Origin: Planctomicrobium sp.
GTDB lineage: Bacteria; Planctomycetota; Planctomycetia; Planctomycetales; Planctomycetaceae
Assembly: GCA_018659505.1 (NCBI GenBank)
Contig: JABJMI010000551.1
Location: forward strand, 1-6,466
Length of the DNA: 6,466 bases
Direction of reading: 5' to 3'
Every line of letters starts with the position of its first letter. Position 1 is the first letter of the stretch. Positions 1 to 6,317 of this stretch are shown here, piece by piece. The translations under genes and the position numbers were made by a program. The notes beneath the pieces are model-generated. The model did not search any database. It was not told the DNA's origin and saw nothing but the letters and a program-made list of their open reading frames with translations.

Positions 1-1397
1 CTCTTGTTCTTATCTGTGCGTCCCTGGTGAGTGGATTAACAGCCCAGGCCCAGCAAGTGCTGCCAGCTTCCTCTCAGCAATATCCAGCAACGTACTCCGA
101 AGCTTATTACCCACCTCAGGATGCTGCGACTTATGCGGCATTAGTTCCTGATCGGGCAGGCAATTCAGAGCGATCTTTGTTCGGTGTTGTCGGATTCGCC
201 GGAAAGCATCTCCCTGACAGTTGGATCAGACTCGAGTATATCAACGCATTGATTGGTCATCGTTCCGGTGGTCCATTAGGGACACCGATCAGCGACCTAA
301 ATGGAAATATCATCAACACGACAGAGCAGTTTGAGCTTCCGATTTTTGATCCCATCAATATGCCACCAGAACCGATGTCTGTCCAAGCCATCGCTCCCAC
401 GACTGAGGATTTAGGCTTTGATAACATTGGTGGAATTCGAGGAAGCTTCGGGATTCCACTCGATCAAAATTCATGGATTGAAGGTTCGTTTATGGGGCTA
501 GAGGAGCAAACTCAAAATGTCATTGCTCCTACGATTCCTCCATCATCCTTGAACCCGCTCTTCGGGGTCGACCCAGTTCAAGTGATTGTGATTCCATTCA
601 CAATTGACGGTCAAATTGGAACGCTTTCAGACCCAACGGGACTGACTCCACTCGTACCAGCCTCCATGATTGCTTACGACGCAGGATTCTTCAGCGACTA
701 CCGAATCAATCTCTGGTCAGCTGAAGTCAACCATGTTTATGATCTTCGAATCCCACACGATGGTTGGACATTGCAATCAATTCTAGGGTATCGACATGAA
801 GAATACTCAGAACAACTGAGCTTCGGAGGTTCCTTCGACAACCGCTCTGGATATGCTTCAGATGGAGTGGTCAATACTGGTCAATTCGCGATGCCGATAT
901 CAAATCGAATCGATTCGAAAGTCCACAACTACCGAAACGCCCTTCAACTAGGCTTCCGATCTGAAGTCAAACAATATGGATTGACTGTTGGAGTCGAACC
1001 GAAGGTTGCAATTGGTCTGGGATTGATCCGTGCACAAGTCGACACATCGAATGTCCGTGAAACAGGAGATCTCTCGAGTATTTTGGGAGATCCTAATCTT
1101 GAGATCGACGATCCAGAATCGACCACGGATTTCGATCGCGAGCTTGATTTCGCACCGTCAGCGGAACTGAACCTGTATGCGAAGTATGATGTTTCAACTT
1201 GGTTGAGGCTCAAAGTCGGTTACAACTTAACTTGGTTGGGGAGAGTCGGAGCTGCTGATAAAAGTATTCGCTACAACACAATGGCCGCCGCGGATCCGAC
1301 AATGATGCCAAACTCCTTAGACTTCGGAGTCACTCCCAAAGTTGTGAATCGTTATGTCTCAGCGTTCACAATCGGTGGCGAAATCATTTTCCCGTAG
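1..1397 (+). CDS. BBP7-like outer-membrane beta-barrel protein, 5' end outside the window
   Basis: The reading frame is open to the left edge (first full codon at base 3), so the gene starts upstream. The GTG at 27 is not a convincing start because the in-frame codons before it encode the hydrophobic core of a signal peptide (LVLICASLVSGL) ending in TAQA-QQ. About 449 mature residues follow with no cysteine, consistent with an exported protein. The body alternates short amphipathic strands with Pro/Gly/Asn/Asp-rich loops. Barrel-like stretches include SWIRLEYINAL near the N-terminus, YRNALQLGFRSEV in the middle, and LRLKVGYNLTWLGRVG plus FTIGGEIIFP at the C-terminus. This order (an N-terminal RLEY strand, a central QLGF region, a VGY...W strand near the end) resembles the planctomycete BBP7 barrel family. 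The ligand and function are unknown. It ends in P after F, unlike the usual terminal aromatic residue. Coding is certain; the family call is from memory and moderately sure. Confidence 0.8.
   Translation, partial: LVLICASLVSGLTAQAQQVLPASSQQYPATYSEAYYPPQDAATYAALVPDRAGNSERSLFGVVGFAGKHLPDSWIRLEYINALIGHRSGGPLGTPISDLNGNIINTTEQFELPIFDPINMPPEPMSVQAIAPTTEDLGFDNIGGIRGSFGIPLDQNSWIEGSFMGLEEQTQNVIAPTIPPSSLNPLFGVDPVQVIVIPFTIDGQIGTLSDPTGLTPLVPASMIAYDAGFFSDYRINLWSAEVNHVYDLRIPHDGWTLQSILGYRHEEYSEQLSFGGSFDNRSGYASDGVVNTGQFAMPISNRIDSKVHNYRNALQLGFRSEVKQYGLTVGVEPKVAIGLGLIRAQVDTSNVRETGDLSSILGDPNLEIDDPESTTDFDRELDFAPSAELNLYAKYDVSTWLRLKVGYNLTWLGRVGAADKSIRYNTMAAADPTMMPNSLDFGVTPKVVNRYVSAFTIGGEIIFP
3..50 (+). other. C-terminal part of a Sec signal peptide of the barrel protein
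   Basis: Codons 3-50 encode LVLICASLVSGLTAQA: a hydrophobic core followed by an A-Q-A signal peptidase I motif, with the predicted cut before QQVLP. The positively charged N-region would lie left of the window. The cysteine at codon 15-17 is preceded by V-L-I, which does not fit a lipobox (Ala, Gly or Ser is expected before the Cys), so a lipoprotein is unlikely. Confidence 0.7.
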
Positions 1398-2013
1398 AGT
1401 TAGAGATTCCCGCTATTTCAAGAAGTTCAGCGTAGTCATCGGGTCGATTCATATTTCGCAAAGATTGTAGTTGAGGATCGATGATCCGAAGATCCTCGAC
1501 AGAGATCGTCTTCGTTTGCGTCTTTTCAAACAACGCACGTGGTCGCCGCTCTCCAGTGGCGACCAATTCGGCAACTGTTTCGCTCAGAGACGTGCGATAG
1601 ATGGCTGCGAGTGGGTGAAAGAATCCCTCCTCACAGGTGACAGCGACGTCAGAATCTTGCAGTTCCTGAATGATGAATTGAACAAATTCTGACTTCAGCA
1701 ACGGGACATCGCAGCCAGTCAGATAGACTGCGTCAACGGTCTCGACAATTGCTTTCATACCGATCATCAGACCATACAGTGGACCCTGGAATTCTTCTTC
1801 ATCACGTACGATAAGACAGTCTTCAGGCAGGCTAGGAAGTTCTTGATCTTTCGCTGCGACGATAACAATTTTCTTCGTCACATTGGAGAGTGTTTCAACC
1901 ACTCGTTGTAAAACGACTTCCTCTCCGAACGGCAGTAAGTGTTTAGGTCTCCCCATGCGGGAGCTCTTTCCTCCACAGAGAATGATTGCTCCTGTTCGAA
2001 TATTTGATGACAT
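1384..2013 (-). CDS. mobA: molybdenum cofactor guanylyltransferase (MobA)
   Basis: The 209-residue product is close to the usual MobA length (about 190-210). It transfers GMP from GTP to molybdopterin in the cytosol to make the guanine dinucleotide cofactor. Seen in the sequence: the nucleotide-binding signature LCGGKSSRMGRPK at residues 12-24, GPLYGL at 77-82, the metal-binding TGCDVPLL at 99-106 (Asp102), FHPLAAIYR at 132-140, and a closing NMNRPDDY at 187-194 matching the family's NxNTPEDY ending. The last two features favour MobA over the cytidylyltransferase MocA, although KHLLPFG recalls MocA. The ATG at 2013 puts the signature at the expected distance from the N-terminus; there is no clear Shine-Dalgarno. 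The start lies only about 13 bases beyond the U-tract of a terminator. The 3' end overlaps the convergent barrel gene by 14 bases. No other molybdenum gene is in the window. Confidence 0.9.
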   Translation of the reverse strand: MSSNIRTGAIILCGGKSSRMGRPKHLLPFGEEVVLQRVVETLSNVTKKIVIVAAKDQELPSLPEDCLIVRDEEEFQGPLYGLMIGMKAIVETVDAVYLTGCDVPLLKSEFVQFIIQELQDSDVAVTCEEGFFHPLAAIYRTSLSETVAELVATGERRPRALFEKTQTKTISVEDLRIIDPQLQSLRNMNRPDDYAELLEIAGISNSTGK

Positions 2014-2025
2014 ATTGACGACGCT

Positions 2026-2072
2026 TCAAGATAAAAGAACAGCCTCAGTAATGATTTGAATTACTGAGGCTG
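2026..2072 (-). terminator. rho-independent terminator after the SPFH-GYF gene
   Basis: Bases 2040-2052 and 2060-2072 form a perfect 13-bp inverted repeat (CAGCCTCAGTAAT with its complement) around a 7-base loop. Read on the minus strand it is followed by TTCTTTTATCTT, a broken U-tract. On the plus strand no T-run follows, so it acts in one direction. It starts 19 bases after the SPFH-GYF stop codon and finishes about 13 bases before the mobA ATG, so it could terminate the upstream message or attenuate mobA. Confidence 0.85.
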
Positions 2073-2091
2073 ACAAGATTCTATTTGCTCT

Positions 2092-3195
2092 TTACGGAGC
2101 TGGAGGCGGTGGCGGAGGAGACGGTGGTCCGAAGATCATAGAAAGTTCTCCGACTTCGCTAGCAGGTTTCCAGTCACCCAACGACTGTGACCAGACCATC
2201 GTATTCTTCGCGACTTGTCCCGCTTGGGCGCCTTGTGCCATCTGGTTCATGTCAAATGGTCCTTCAGATTTTCCATTCACAGCGACATACCAGGCTGCCA
2301 TCGGTGGTGGAGGTGGCATCGCTCCCGGTCCCGCTTGTCCCATGCCGCGTGCCATTTGTCCCGCCATTGCGAAACCCATTCCGAGCCCCATCCCTTCGGC
2401 TGCTCCGCCACCTGATGGATTCTCAGCAGCGGCAGTCATTGCTTTGCCCATTTGGAATTGCTGGAAGCGCCCCATATCTCCGATGACCCCCATGCTCGAA
2501 CGAGTGTCCATCGCCTTCTCGACTTCCTCGGGAAGAGAGACATTTACAATGAACAGCTGAGGGATGTTTAATCCATATTCGTCGTCAACTTTCTCAACAA
2601 CGCTCTGTCTTAATTCTTCAGAGAGTTCTCGATAGTTGGCAGCGAGGTCGAGTGCGCTGATCTTCGATTCTCCGAGAATGTCGGCGAATGAACTGGCGAT
2701 GATTGATCGCATGAGTTCGTTGATTTCATCGATCTCGAAGCTGGAGTCAGTCCCAATGAGCTCTTTCAGTAAAGCTTTCGGGTCGACCGCTTGCATGATA
2801 TAGGTTCCAAACGCTCGCAGGCGAATTGGTCCGAAGTCAGCATCGCGAAGCATTATCGGATTCGGTGTTCCCCACTTCAGGTCTGTGATTTGACGCGTAT
2901 TGATGAAGTAAACTTCTGCCTTATATGCACTATTGAAACCGTGTTTCCAACCCGCTAGCGTGCTAAGAATTGGCAGGTTGTCTGTTTTCAGTTCGTAATG
3001 CCCCGGTTCGAAGGCATCAGCAATTTCGCCACGATGAACAAAAACTGCCATCTGTCCTGGACGAACAATCAACTGAGCGCCGTTTTTGATTTCATTCTGG
3101 TAGCGAGGAAATCTCCAGGCGATCGTGTGACGTGAATCATCAACCCACTCGATAATATCGATGAGTTCTGCGCGAAGTTTGTCAAAGAGTCCCAT
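2092..3195 (-). CDS. SPFH (YdjI/COG4260-type) protein with C-terminal GYF_2 domain
   Basis: The 367-residue protein begins MGLFDKL and has no signal peptide or membrane segment. Residues about 20-230 are an SPFH/band-7 domain of the COG4260 type: VRPGQMAVFVHRGE at 44-57, GHYEL at 65-69, RAFGTY at 127-132, and YGLNIPQLFIVNVSLPEEV near 207-225. A Gly/Met-rich linker spans about 262-293 and PPPPP lies at 294-298. A GYF_2 (DUF4339) domain runs about 301-350, with its AWYV start, GPF at 312-314, and Trp335 and Trp342. A second proline run closes the protein (357-367). Many COG4260 members end in a zinc ribbon; here GYF_2 takes that place and no Cys pair exists. SPFH proteins form scaffolds at membranes; the exact role is unknown. 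The ATG at 3195 follows AGAGGT very closely, with AAAGG further upstream. It lies 134 bases after the OleA-like gene and could be read with it. Confidence 0.88.
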   Translation of the reverse strand: MGLFDKLRAELIDIIEWVDDSRHTIAWRFPRYQNEIKNGAQLIVRPGQMAVFVHRGEIADAFEPGHYELKTDNLPILSTLAGWKHGFNSAYKAEVYFINTRQITDLKWGTPNPIMLRDADFGPIRLRAFGTYIMQAVDPKALLKELIGTDSSFEIDEINELMRSIIASSFADILGESKISALDLAANYRELSEELRQSVVEKVDDEYGLNIPQLFIVNVSLPEEVEKAMDTRSSMGVIGDMGRFQQFQMGKAMTAAAENPSGGGAAEGMGLGMGFAMAGQMARGMGQAGPGAMPPPPPMAAWYVAVNGKSEGPFDMNQMAQGAQAGQVAKNTMVWSQSLGDWKPASEVGELSMIFGPPSPPPPPPAP

Positions 3196-3251
3196 ACCTC
3201 TAAAACCTTTCCAGTTTCAGGAGTTAAGAAATGGTTATTGTGCGTGTTATG

Positions 3252-3281
3252 ATCGTACACTCTCTCTAGCCATACGTTCAA
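3252..3281 (-). promoter_or_regulatory. candidate sigma-70-like promoter for the SPFH-GYF gene
   Basis: On the minus strand TTGAAC (3276-3281) is followed after 18 bases by TACGAT (3252-3257), each matching four of six consensus bases. Transcription would begin near 3244, about 49 bases before the ATG at 3195. The match is modest, and planctomycete promoter rules are poorly known to me, so this is tentative. Confidence 0.25.
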
Positions 3282-3295
3282 CCTGCTCAGCTGGA

Positions 3296-3309
3296 TCAAA
3301 TTAATTTGA
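3296..3309 (-). repeat. perfect 14-bp AT-rich palindrome between the OleA-like and SPFH-GYF genes
   Basis: TCAAATTAATTTGA equals its own reverse complement. It lies 20 bases beyond the OleA-like stop codon and just upstream of the candidate SPFH-GYF promoter. It is too AT-rich and lacks a U-tract, so it is a poor terminator; a protein-binding site is possible. Low complexity makes a chance origin plausible. Confidence 0.35.
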
Positions 3310-3329
3310 AAAGATCAGTGAGCGGAATG

Positions 3330-4382
3330 TCAGCTATTCCACTCGACGCCGAGCATCATGGAATTAAGCCCGCTGCCGATGCCAAGCAGTGCGATACGGT
3401 CTCCTTTGCTCACAAAGCCGGCTTCTATTCCGAGCGCGGCAGCTGTTGGCAAAGCAGCTGCCCCGGTATTTCCCATGAATTCAACTGTTGGGTAATCAAG
3501 TTCGGGTGACAGCTTCAGCTTTTCTAAAAGTAGTGATCGATGTGCCTTGCCGACCTGATGGGTGAAAGTTTTCGTAACATCGGAATTTGTCCAACCGAGA
3601 TTGGATTTCGTTAGTTCCCATGTTTCTTGAGCCAAGTCGACGCCAGCATAAAGCAAGGCTTCTGAATCTGTGCTCATCAGAGGACGGTGGTCGTTGCTTT
3701 CCTGTCCATCGACGCCCCCTTCGCATAACTCTGCATGAGAGGTGTCCGCTTTACATGCTCCACCGAGTAAGCGATTGCCAGTTTTACTTATCGACTCGTG
3801 ACAGAGGACAATCGCAGCTGAACCAGAGCCAATTGTCAGTGACGCGAAATCGAGTTTGAATGATTTCCGAGTTACGTTAGGATCGGTATTCAACTTGTCA
3901 ATTGTTGCTTCGACGAGAGGACGACCAATTTCTGTGCCGACAACGACCCCAGCTCGAATACGACCGAGTTCGATCATGTCGGCAATGATCGCTGCCCCGT
4001 TTAGTAACCCCAAGCAAGCGTTGCTCACGTCAATCACTAACGAATCATTTGGAAGCTTGGCTGCTGCATGAACACCGGCTGCGGTTGCGGGTTCCATCTG
4101 ATCACGACAGACAGAACCGTGAATGAGTGCCCGACATTCCGCTGGATCGAGTCCCGTTTGTTTCAAAGCTTTGAGGACAGTGCTTCCGCTGATCTGTCCG
4201 GGTAATGTTCCTGGCGGATAGAATCGCCGTTCACGGATGCCGGTCATCAACTCTAGCCGACCTTGAGGAAGAGACAAGCGGTCATAAACCGGAGCGAGTC
4301 GTTCTTCAATATCCTCGGAAGTCACAATTTCCTCAGGAGGATTGGTGACAAACGCCTCGAGGCAGACAGATTGATACCGCAT
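3330..4382 (-). CDS. OleA-like thiolase-fold enzyme (KAS III superfamily)
   Basis: The 350-residue protein has the full thiolase-fold catalytic set: nucleophile Cys123 in [10 protein letters not shown], His275 in THQVG, and Asn305 in GNTGAAALP. Several stretches match OleA as I remember the Xanthomonas protein better than plain FabH: YDRL at 33-36, CRDQMEPAT at 92-100 with Glu97 where OleA has its extra active-site glutamate, NACLGLLNG, and [14 protein letters not shown] at 327-340. OleA condenses two fatty acyl-CoAs head to head, giving a beta-keto acid that becomes a very long ketone or olefin; FabH starts fatty acid synthesis from acetyl-CoA and malonyl-ACP. I infer the OleA-type reaction, but oleB, oleC and oleD are not adjacent. 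Databases would probably label it 3-oxoacyl-ACP synthase III. The ATG at 4382 has no Shine-Dalgarno; a TAGAAT box lies 6 bases upstream. The protein is cytosolic, with no signal peptide. Confidence 0.85.
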   Translation of the reverse strand: MRYQSVCLEAFVTNPPEEIVTSEDIEERLAPVYDRLSLPQGRLELMTGIRERRFYPPGTLPGQISGSTVLKALKQTGLDPAECRALIHGSVCRDQMEPATAAGVHAAAKLPNDSLVIDVSNACLGLLNGAAIIADMIELGRIRAGVVVGTEIGRPLVEATIDKLNTDPNVTRKSFKLDFASLTIGSGSAAIVLCHESISKTGNRLLGGACKADTSHAELCEGGVDGQESNDHRPLMSTDSEALLYAGVDLAQETWELTKSNLGWTNSDVTKTFTHQVGKAHRSLLLEKLKLSPELDYPTVEFMGNTGAAALPTAAALGIEAGFVSKGDRIALLGIGSGLNSMMLGVEWNS

Positions 4383-4394
4383 TGAAATATTCTA
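4383..4394 (-). promoter_or_regulatory. candidate -10 box and leaderless start of the OleA-like gene
   Basis: On the minus strand TAGAAT (4389-4394, five of six matches to TATAAT) is separated by ATTTCA from the ATG at 4382. This spacing would put the first transcribed base at or next to the start codon, giving a leaderless mRNA. It fits the lack of a Shine-Dalgarno and the terminator ending just upstream. The -35 region at 17 bases (ATTTAT) is weak. Confidence 0.35.
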
Positions 4395-4410
4395 AGTAGG
4401 TTGAACACGA

Positions 4411-4457
4411 GATAAATAGAAAAACCCGCGGCGCGAAATTGTTTTCGCACCTCGGGT
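4411..4457 (-). terminator. rho-independent terminator after the small gene
   Basis: Bases 4424-4457 read on the minus strand form a 15-position hairpin: ACCCG, an A-G mismatch, then GGTGCGAAA paired with TTTCGCGCC (one U-G wobble) around the loop ACAA. TTTTTCTATTTATC follows directly. The plus-strand version has an extra C-A mismatch and no T-run after it. It starts 28 bases past the small gene's stop and separates floA and the small gene from the OleA-like gene. Confidence 0.88.
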
Positions 4458-4485
4458 AATGATACTTCAAATTAGAATTATAAAG

Positions 4486-4689
4486 TTAGACAGAAGCTGT
4501 CTCGACAATTTTTGCACCATTCAGTAATGCCTCAACTTGGGCAATTTCCTGGTACTGGTGATCCCGCTCTTCCTCCAATTGCTCGCTCCAGTTTTGAGCG
4601 TCCAGAGCAATCGAGCTGCGGACATAACGGAGTCCACGAAGAAGCATTTCTTGTTGTTTACGGGTCACTTGGATATTTAAATCAGACAT
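4486..4689 (-). CDS. small conserved-looking hypothetical protein, 67 residues
   Basis: I do not recognise a named family. From the ATG at 4689 the product is 67 residues, starting MSDLNIQVTRKQQEMLLRGL, with charged helix-like sequence (RYVRSSIALDAQNW, then an acidic EQLEEERDHQYQEI stretch) and no membrane segment or cysteine. It is probably a small cytosolic helical protein. The frame stays open to an ATG at 4908, five bases after the floA stop, but the extra 73 residues look unlike the rest and read as non-coding. An ATG at 4704 (MSPDKMSDL...) has a weak GGGA 4 bases upstream and is the main alternative, giving 72 residues. A candidate promoter at 4769-4797 supports a start at 4704 or 4689. 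It is followed by a strong terminator, which supports a real transcript. Confidence 0.65.
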   Translation of the reverse strand: MSDLNIQVTRKQQEMLLRGLRYVRSSIALDAQNWSEQLEEERDHQYQEIAQVEALLNGAKIVETASV

Positions 4690-4768
4690 TTTATCAGGGC
4701 TCATTGATTCCCTACTACAAACTAAAATTGCTCGCTCGTCGTCCCTGATGTCACGAAAAATTTGAGTA

Positions 4769-4797
4769 GGTTTAGATTTTTGGCATTGGTCCGTCAA
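4769..4797 (-). promoter_or_regulatory. candidate promoter for the small gene
   Basis: On the minus strand TTGACG (4792-4797, five of six to TTGACA) is followed after exactly 17 bases by TAAACC (4769-4774, three of six to TATAAT). Transcription would start near 4762, about 58-73 bases before the two favoured start codons. The -35 element is good and the -10 poor. The rest of the 224-base stretch 4690-4913 holds only a minor hairpin (GTTGC/GCAAC) and no floA terminator that I can see. Confidence 0.3.
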
Positions 4798-4913
4798 CAT
4801 TTGGACGCTGCTGCAATATCTACATCGAAATAAAGGGGAGGATTCCTTTCCCAAGTTTTTGTTGCGGCTTGCAACTGCTCCGACCAGTAAATAGTGCCGG
4901 GGTGTCATAATTG

Positions 4914-5900
4914 TTACGTTTTCGTCGCTCGAAGTGAACCGTTCATGTAGGCTTCTGCCATCGCTTTAGGAATTTCGGCTTCTGCCAGGACCACTTTCGC
5001 ACGATTCTCTTGAGTTAACGCTTGCATTTCCTGTTCCATTGCGACAGCTTCAGCTCTTCGCATTTCTGCTCCTGCGCGAGCAACACGCACATCCGCTTCC
5101 GCTTGATCGGCTTGAAGTCGAGCGCCAATGTTGTCACCAACGTCAATATCTGCAATATCGATAGAAACGATTTCGTATGCCGTTTGTGAATCGAGACTCT
5201 TTCTAAGGACCGTATGAGCAATCAAAGTCGGATTGGCAAGAACTTCTTTATGAGTTTCGCAAGAGCCAATCGCCGAGACAATCCCTTCACCAACACGAGC
5301 GATGACAGTTTCTTGTGTCGCTCCGCCAACCAGTTGTTTCAAGTTTGTGCGGACCGTGACTCGGGCACGGGCTTTTAATTGAATTCCATCTTTTGCAACC
5401 CCATCTAAAGTTGTCCGTCCATGGCGAGGGTCTGGGCAATCAATGACTTTTGGATCAACACTGGTTCGAACAGCTTCCAGTACGTCGCGACCAGCGAGGT
5501 CAATTGCAGAAGCGGTGTCCCAATCGAGATCAATTCTGGCTCGATGGGCAGCGATGAGTGCCCGAATTACCCGTTGAATGTTGCCGCCAGCGAGATAATG
5601 AGCCTCATAAGCACGTGTAGGGATATCCTCTAGCCCAGCTTGAACCGCGCTGACCTTGGCGTCGACAATCGCGTTTGGATTGACTTTCCGAAACGACATA
5701 AACACGAGCGTAAACGGGTCAATCTTCGCCCGCGAGACAAAGGAACGAATCCAGAGGTTGATGTGTTTTAAAACAAGAACGAGTACGATCAGACCACTGA
5801 CAACGACAATAAAGATCCCGATCATCACCACAACAGACAAAGGACTGAGGCCTTCTGCTTGTGCTAAAACCAGTGGAAGACCATTTTCGATCTGAATCAC
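4914..5900 (-). CDS. floA: flotillin-like protein FloA
   Basis: From the GTG at 5900 the product is 328 residues, matching the usual FloA length (about 330). It is a bacterial flotillin that oligomerises on the inner face of the membrane and organises membrane microdomains. Residues 21-44 are one hydrophobic membrane anchor; an SPFH domain spans about 55-260, with HYLAGGN at 101-107, [13 protein letters not shown] at 132-144, [14 protein letters not shown] sequence at 200-209 and [18 protein letters not shown] near 246-263. An Ala/Glu-rich helical region follows (about 264-318: [13 protein letters not shown], then [18 protein letters not shown]). These match Bacillus FloA motif by motif. The C-terminus stops soon after MNGSL, lacking the roughly 20-residue tail of the Bacillus protein. 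The GTG start is chosen because AAGGAG sits 7 bases upstream; an in-frame ATG at 5951 would add 17 residues and place that site inside the gene. No nfeD partner lies next to it here. Confidence 0.93.
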   Translation of the reverse strand: MIQIENGLPLVLAQAEGLSPLSVVVMIGIFIVVVSGLIVLVLVLKHINLWIRSFVSRAKIDPFTLVFMSFRKVNPNAIVDAKVSAVQAGLEDIPTRAYEAHYLAGGNIQRVIRALIAAHRARIDLDWDTASAIDLAGRDVLEAVRTSVDPKVIDCPDPRHGRTTLDGVAKDGIQLKARARVTVRTNLKQLVGGATQETVIARVGEGIVSAIGSCETHKEVLANPTLIAHTVLRKSLDSQTAYEIVSIDIADIDVGDNIGARLQADQAEADVRVARAGAEMRRAEAVAMEQEMQALTQENRAKVVLAEAEIPKAMAEAYMNGSLRATKT

Positions 5901-5907
5901 CAATACT

Positions 5908-5913
5908 CTCCTT
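5908..5913 (-). promoter_or_regulatory. Shine-Dalgarno site that sets the floA start
   Basis: AAGGAG on the minus strand lies 7 bases before the GTG at 5898-5900, which is ideal spacing. A TTG directly before the GTG is only 4 bases away. This is the clearest ribosome binding site in the window and favours GTG over the in-frame ATG at 5951. Confidence 0.75.
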
Positions 5914-6317
5914 AAACATTTATCAATTCCCTTAGCAATGCCCCAAGGCATGCCGTACTGAACTCAGGGAAGACTCATTGAAACTATAACGAATTAAAAT
6001 TGGGCAAACCATGGTGCATACCATGAGTTGCTCACTCAAAAAATATTTATTTGAGATTGAAGAGATGTGCTTCTCATCCTCAATACTAATGAGATTGTTG
6101 TAAATATGGCGATTTCTATTGCAAATTTGGCAATTTCAGAGCCAATGTCAGTTCAATCCTCACTGAGGAACGGCAAGCTTTGCCCTTCGGTTCAAATATC
6201 TTATGAAATTTTTTTGATTCTTGAGCTCATCCAAAATCCATCTGATCAGTCCTTTTTCGCAACACCAGCGTTTAGATTTGCGAACAAACAAAGGGCAAGA
6301 GAAGCATTGAACATGCT
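5914..6317. other. 404-base non-coding gap between the sulfatase and floA
   Basis: No convincing gene lies here. It holds a palindrome at 6010-6025, a possible floA -10 box TATAGT at 5983-5988 (minus strand) with a weak -35, a small hairpin at 5938-5951 (ATGCC/GGCAT), the odd palindrome TCCTCACTGAGGA near 6157-6169, and an inverted repeat TTCGCAA/TTGCGAA near 6257-6285 just after the sulfatase. None has a U-tract on the minus strand, so I see no clear sulfatase terminator. An 88-codon plus-strand frame here looks non-coding. Confidence 0.5.
6010..6025. repeat. inverted repeat upstream of floA, possible operator
   Basis: CATGGT and ACCATG (6-bp arms) flank the 4-base centre GCAT. It lies about 110 bases upstream of the floA GTG and just upstream of, or overlapping, the -35 region of the candidate TATAGT promoter (5983-5988). 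Its symmetry and place suit a repressor or activator site, but no regulator is identified. Confidence 0.3.

Noticed and set aside
2187..2560. Overlapping plus-strand frames opposite the SPFH-GYF C-terminus
   Set aside because: They are the antisense of the Gly/Met/Pro-rich linker, whose GC-rich codons avoid stops; the minus-strand protein has clear domains.
3496..4071. Plus- and minus-strand alternative frames inside the OleA-like gene
   Set aside because: The OleA-like frame carries the complete catalytic set and family motifs throughout; the others have no motif or start signal.
4693..4749. ATCAGGG ... CCCTGAT inverted repeat around the small-gene start region
   Set aside because: Only 7 bp with a 43-base spacer; it is likely by chance at this size and has no supporting element.
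4486..4908. Zinc-binding protein from the CRYC...C pattern in the extended small frame
   Set aside because: The cysteines fall in the portion judged non-coding and do not form two CxxC pairs with normal spacing.
4914..5951. Longer floA from the ATG at 5951
   Set aside because: The extra 17 residues would place the strong AAGGAG site inside the coding region, and the 328-residue form already matches FloA length.
5914..6317. tRNA, small RNA or riboswitch in the large gap
   Set aside because: I found no cloverleaf, T-loop motif or known riboswitch core; only short hairpins without U-tracts are present.
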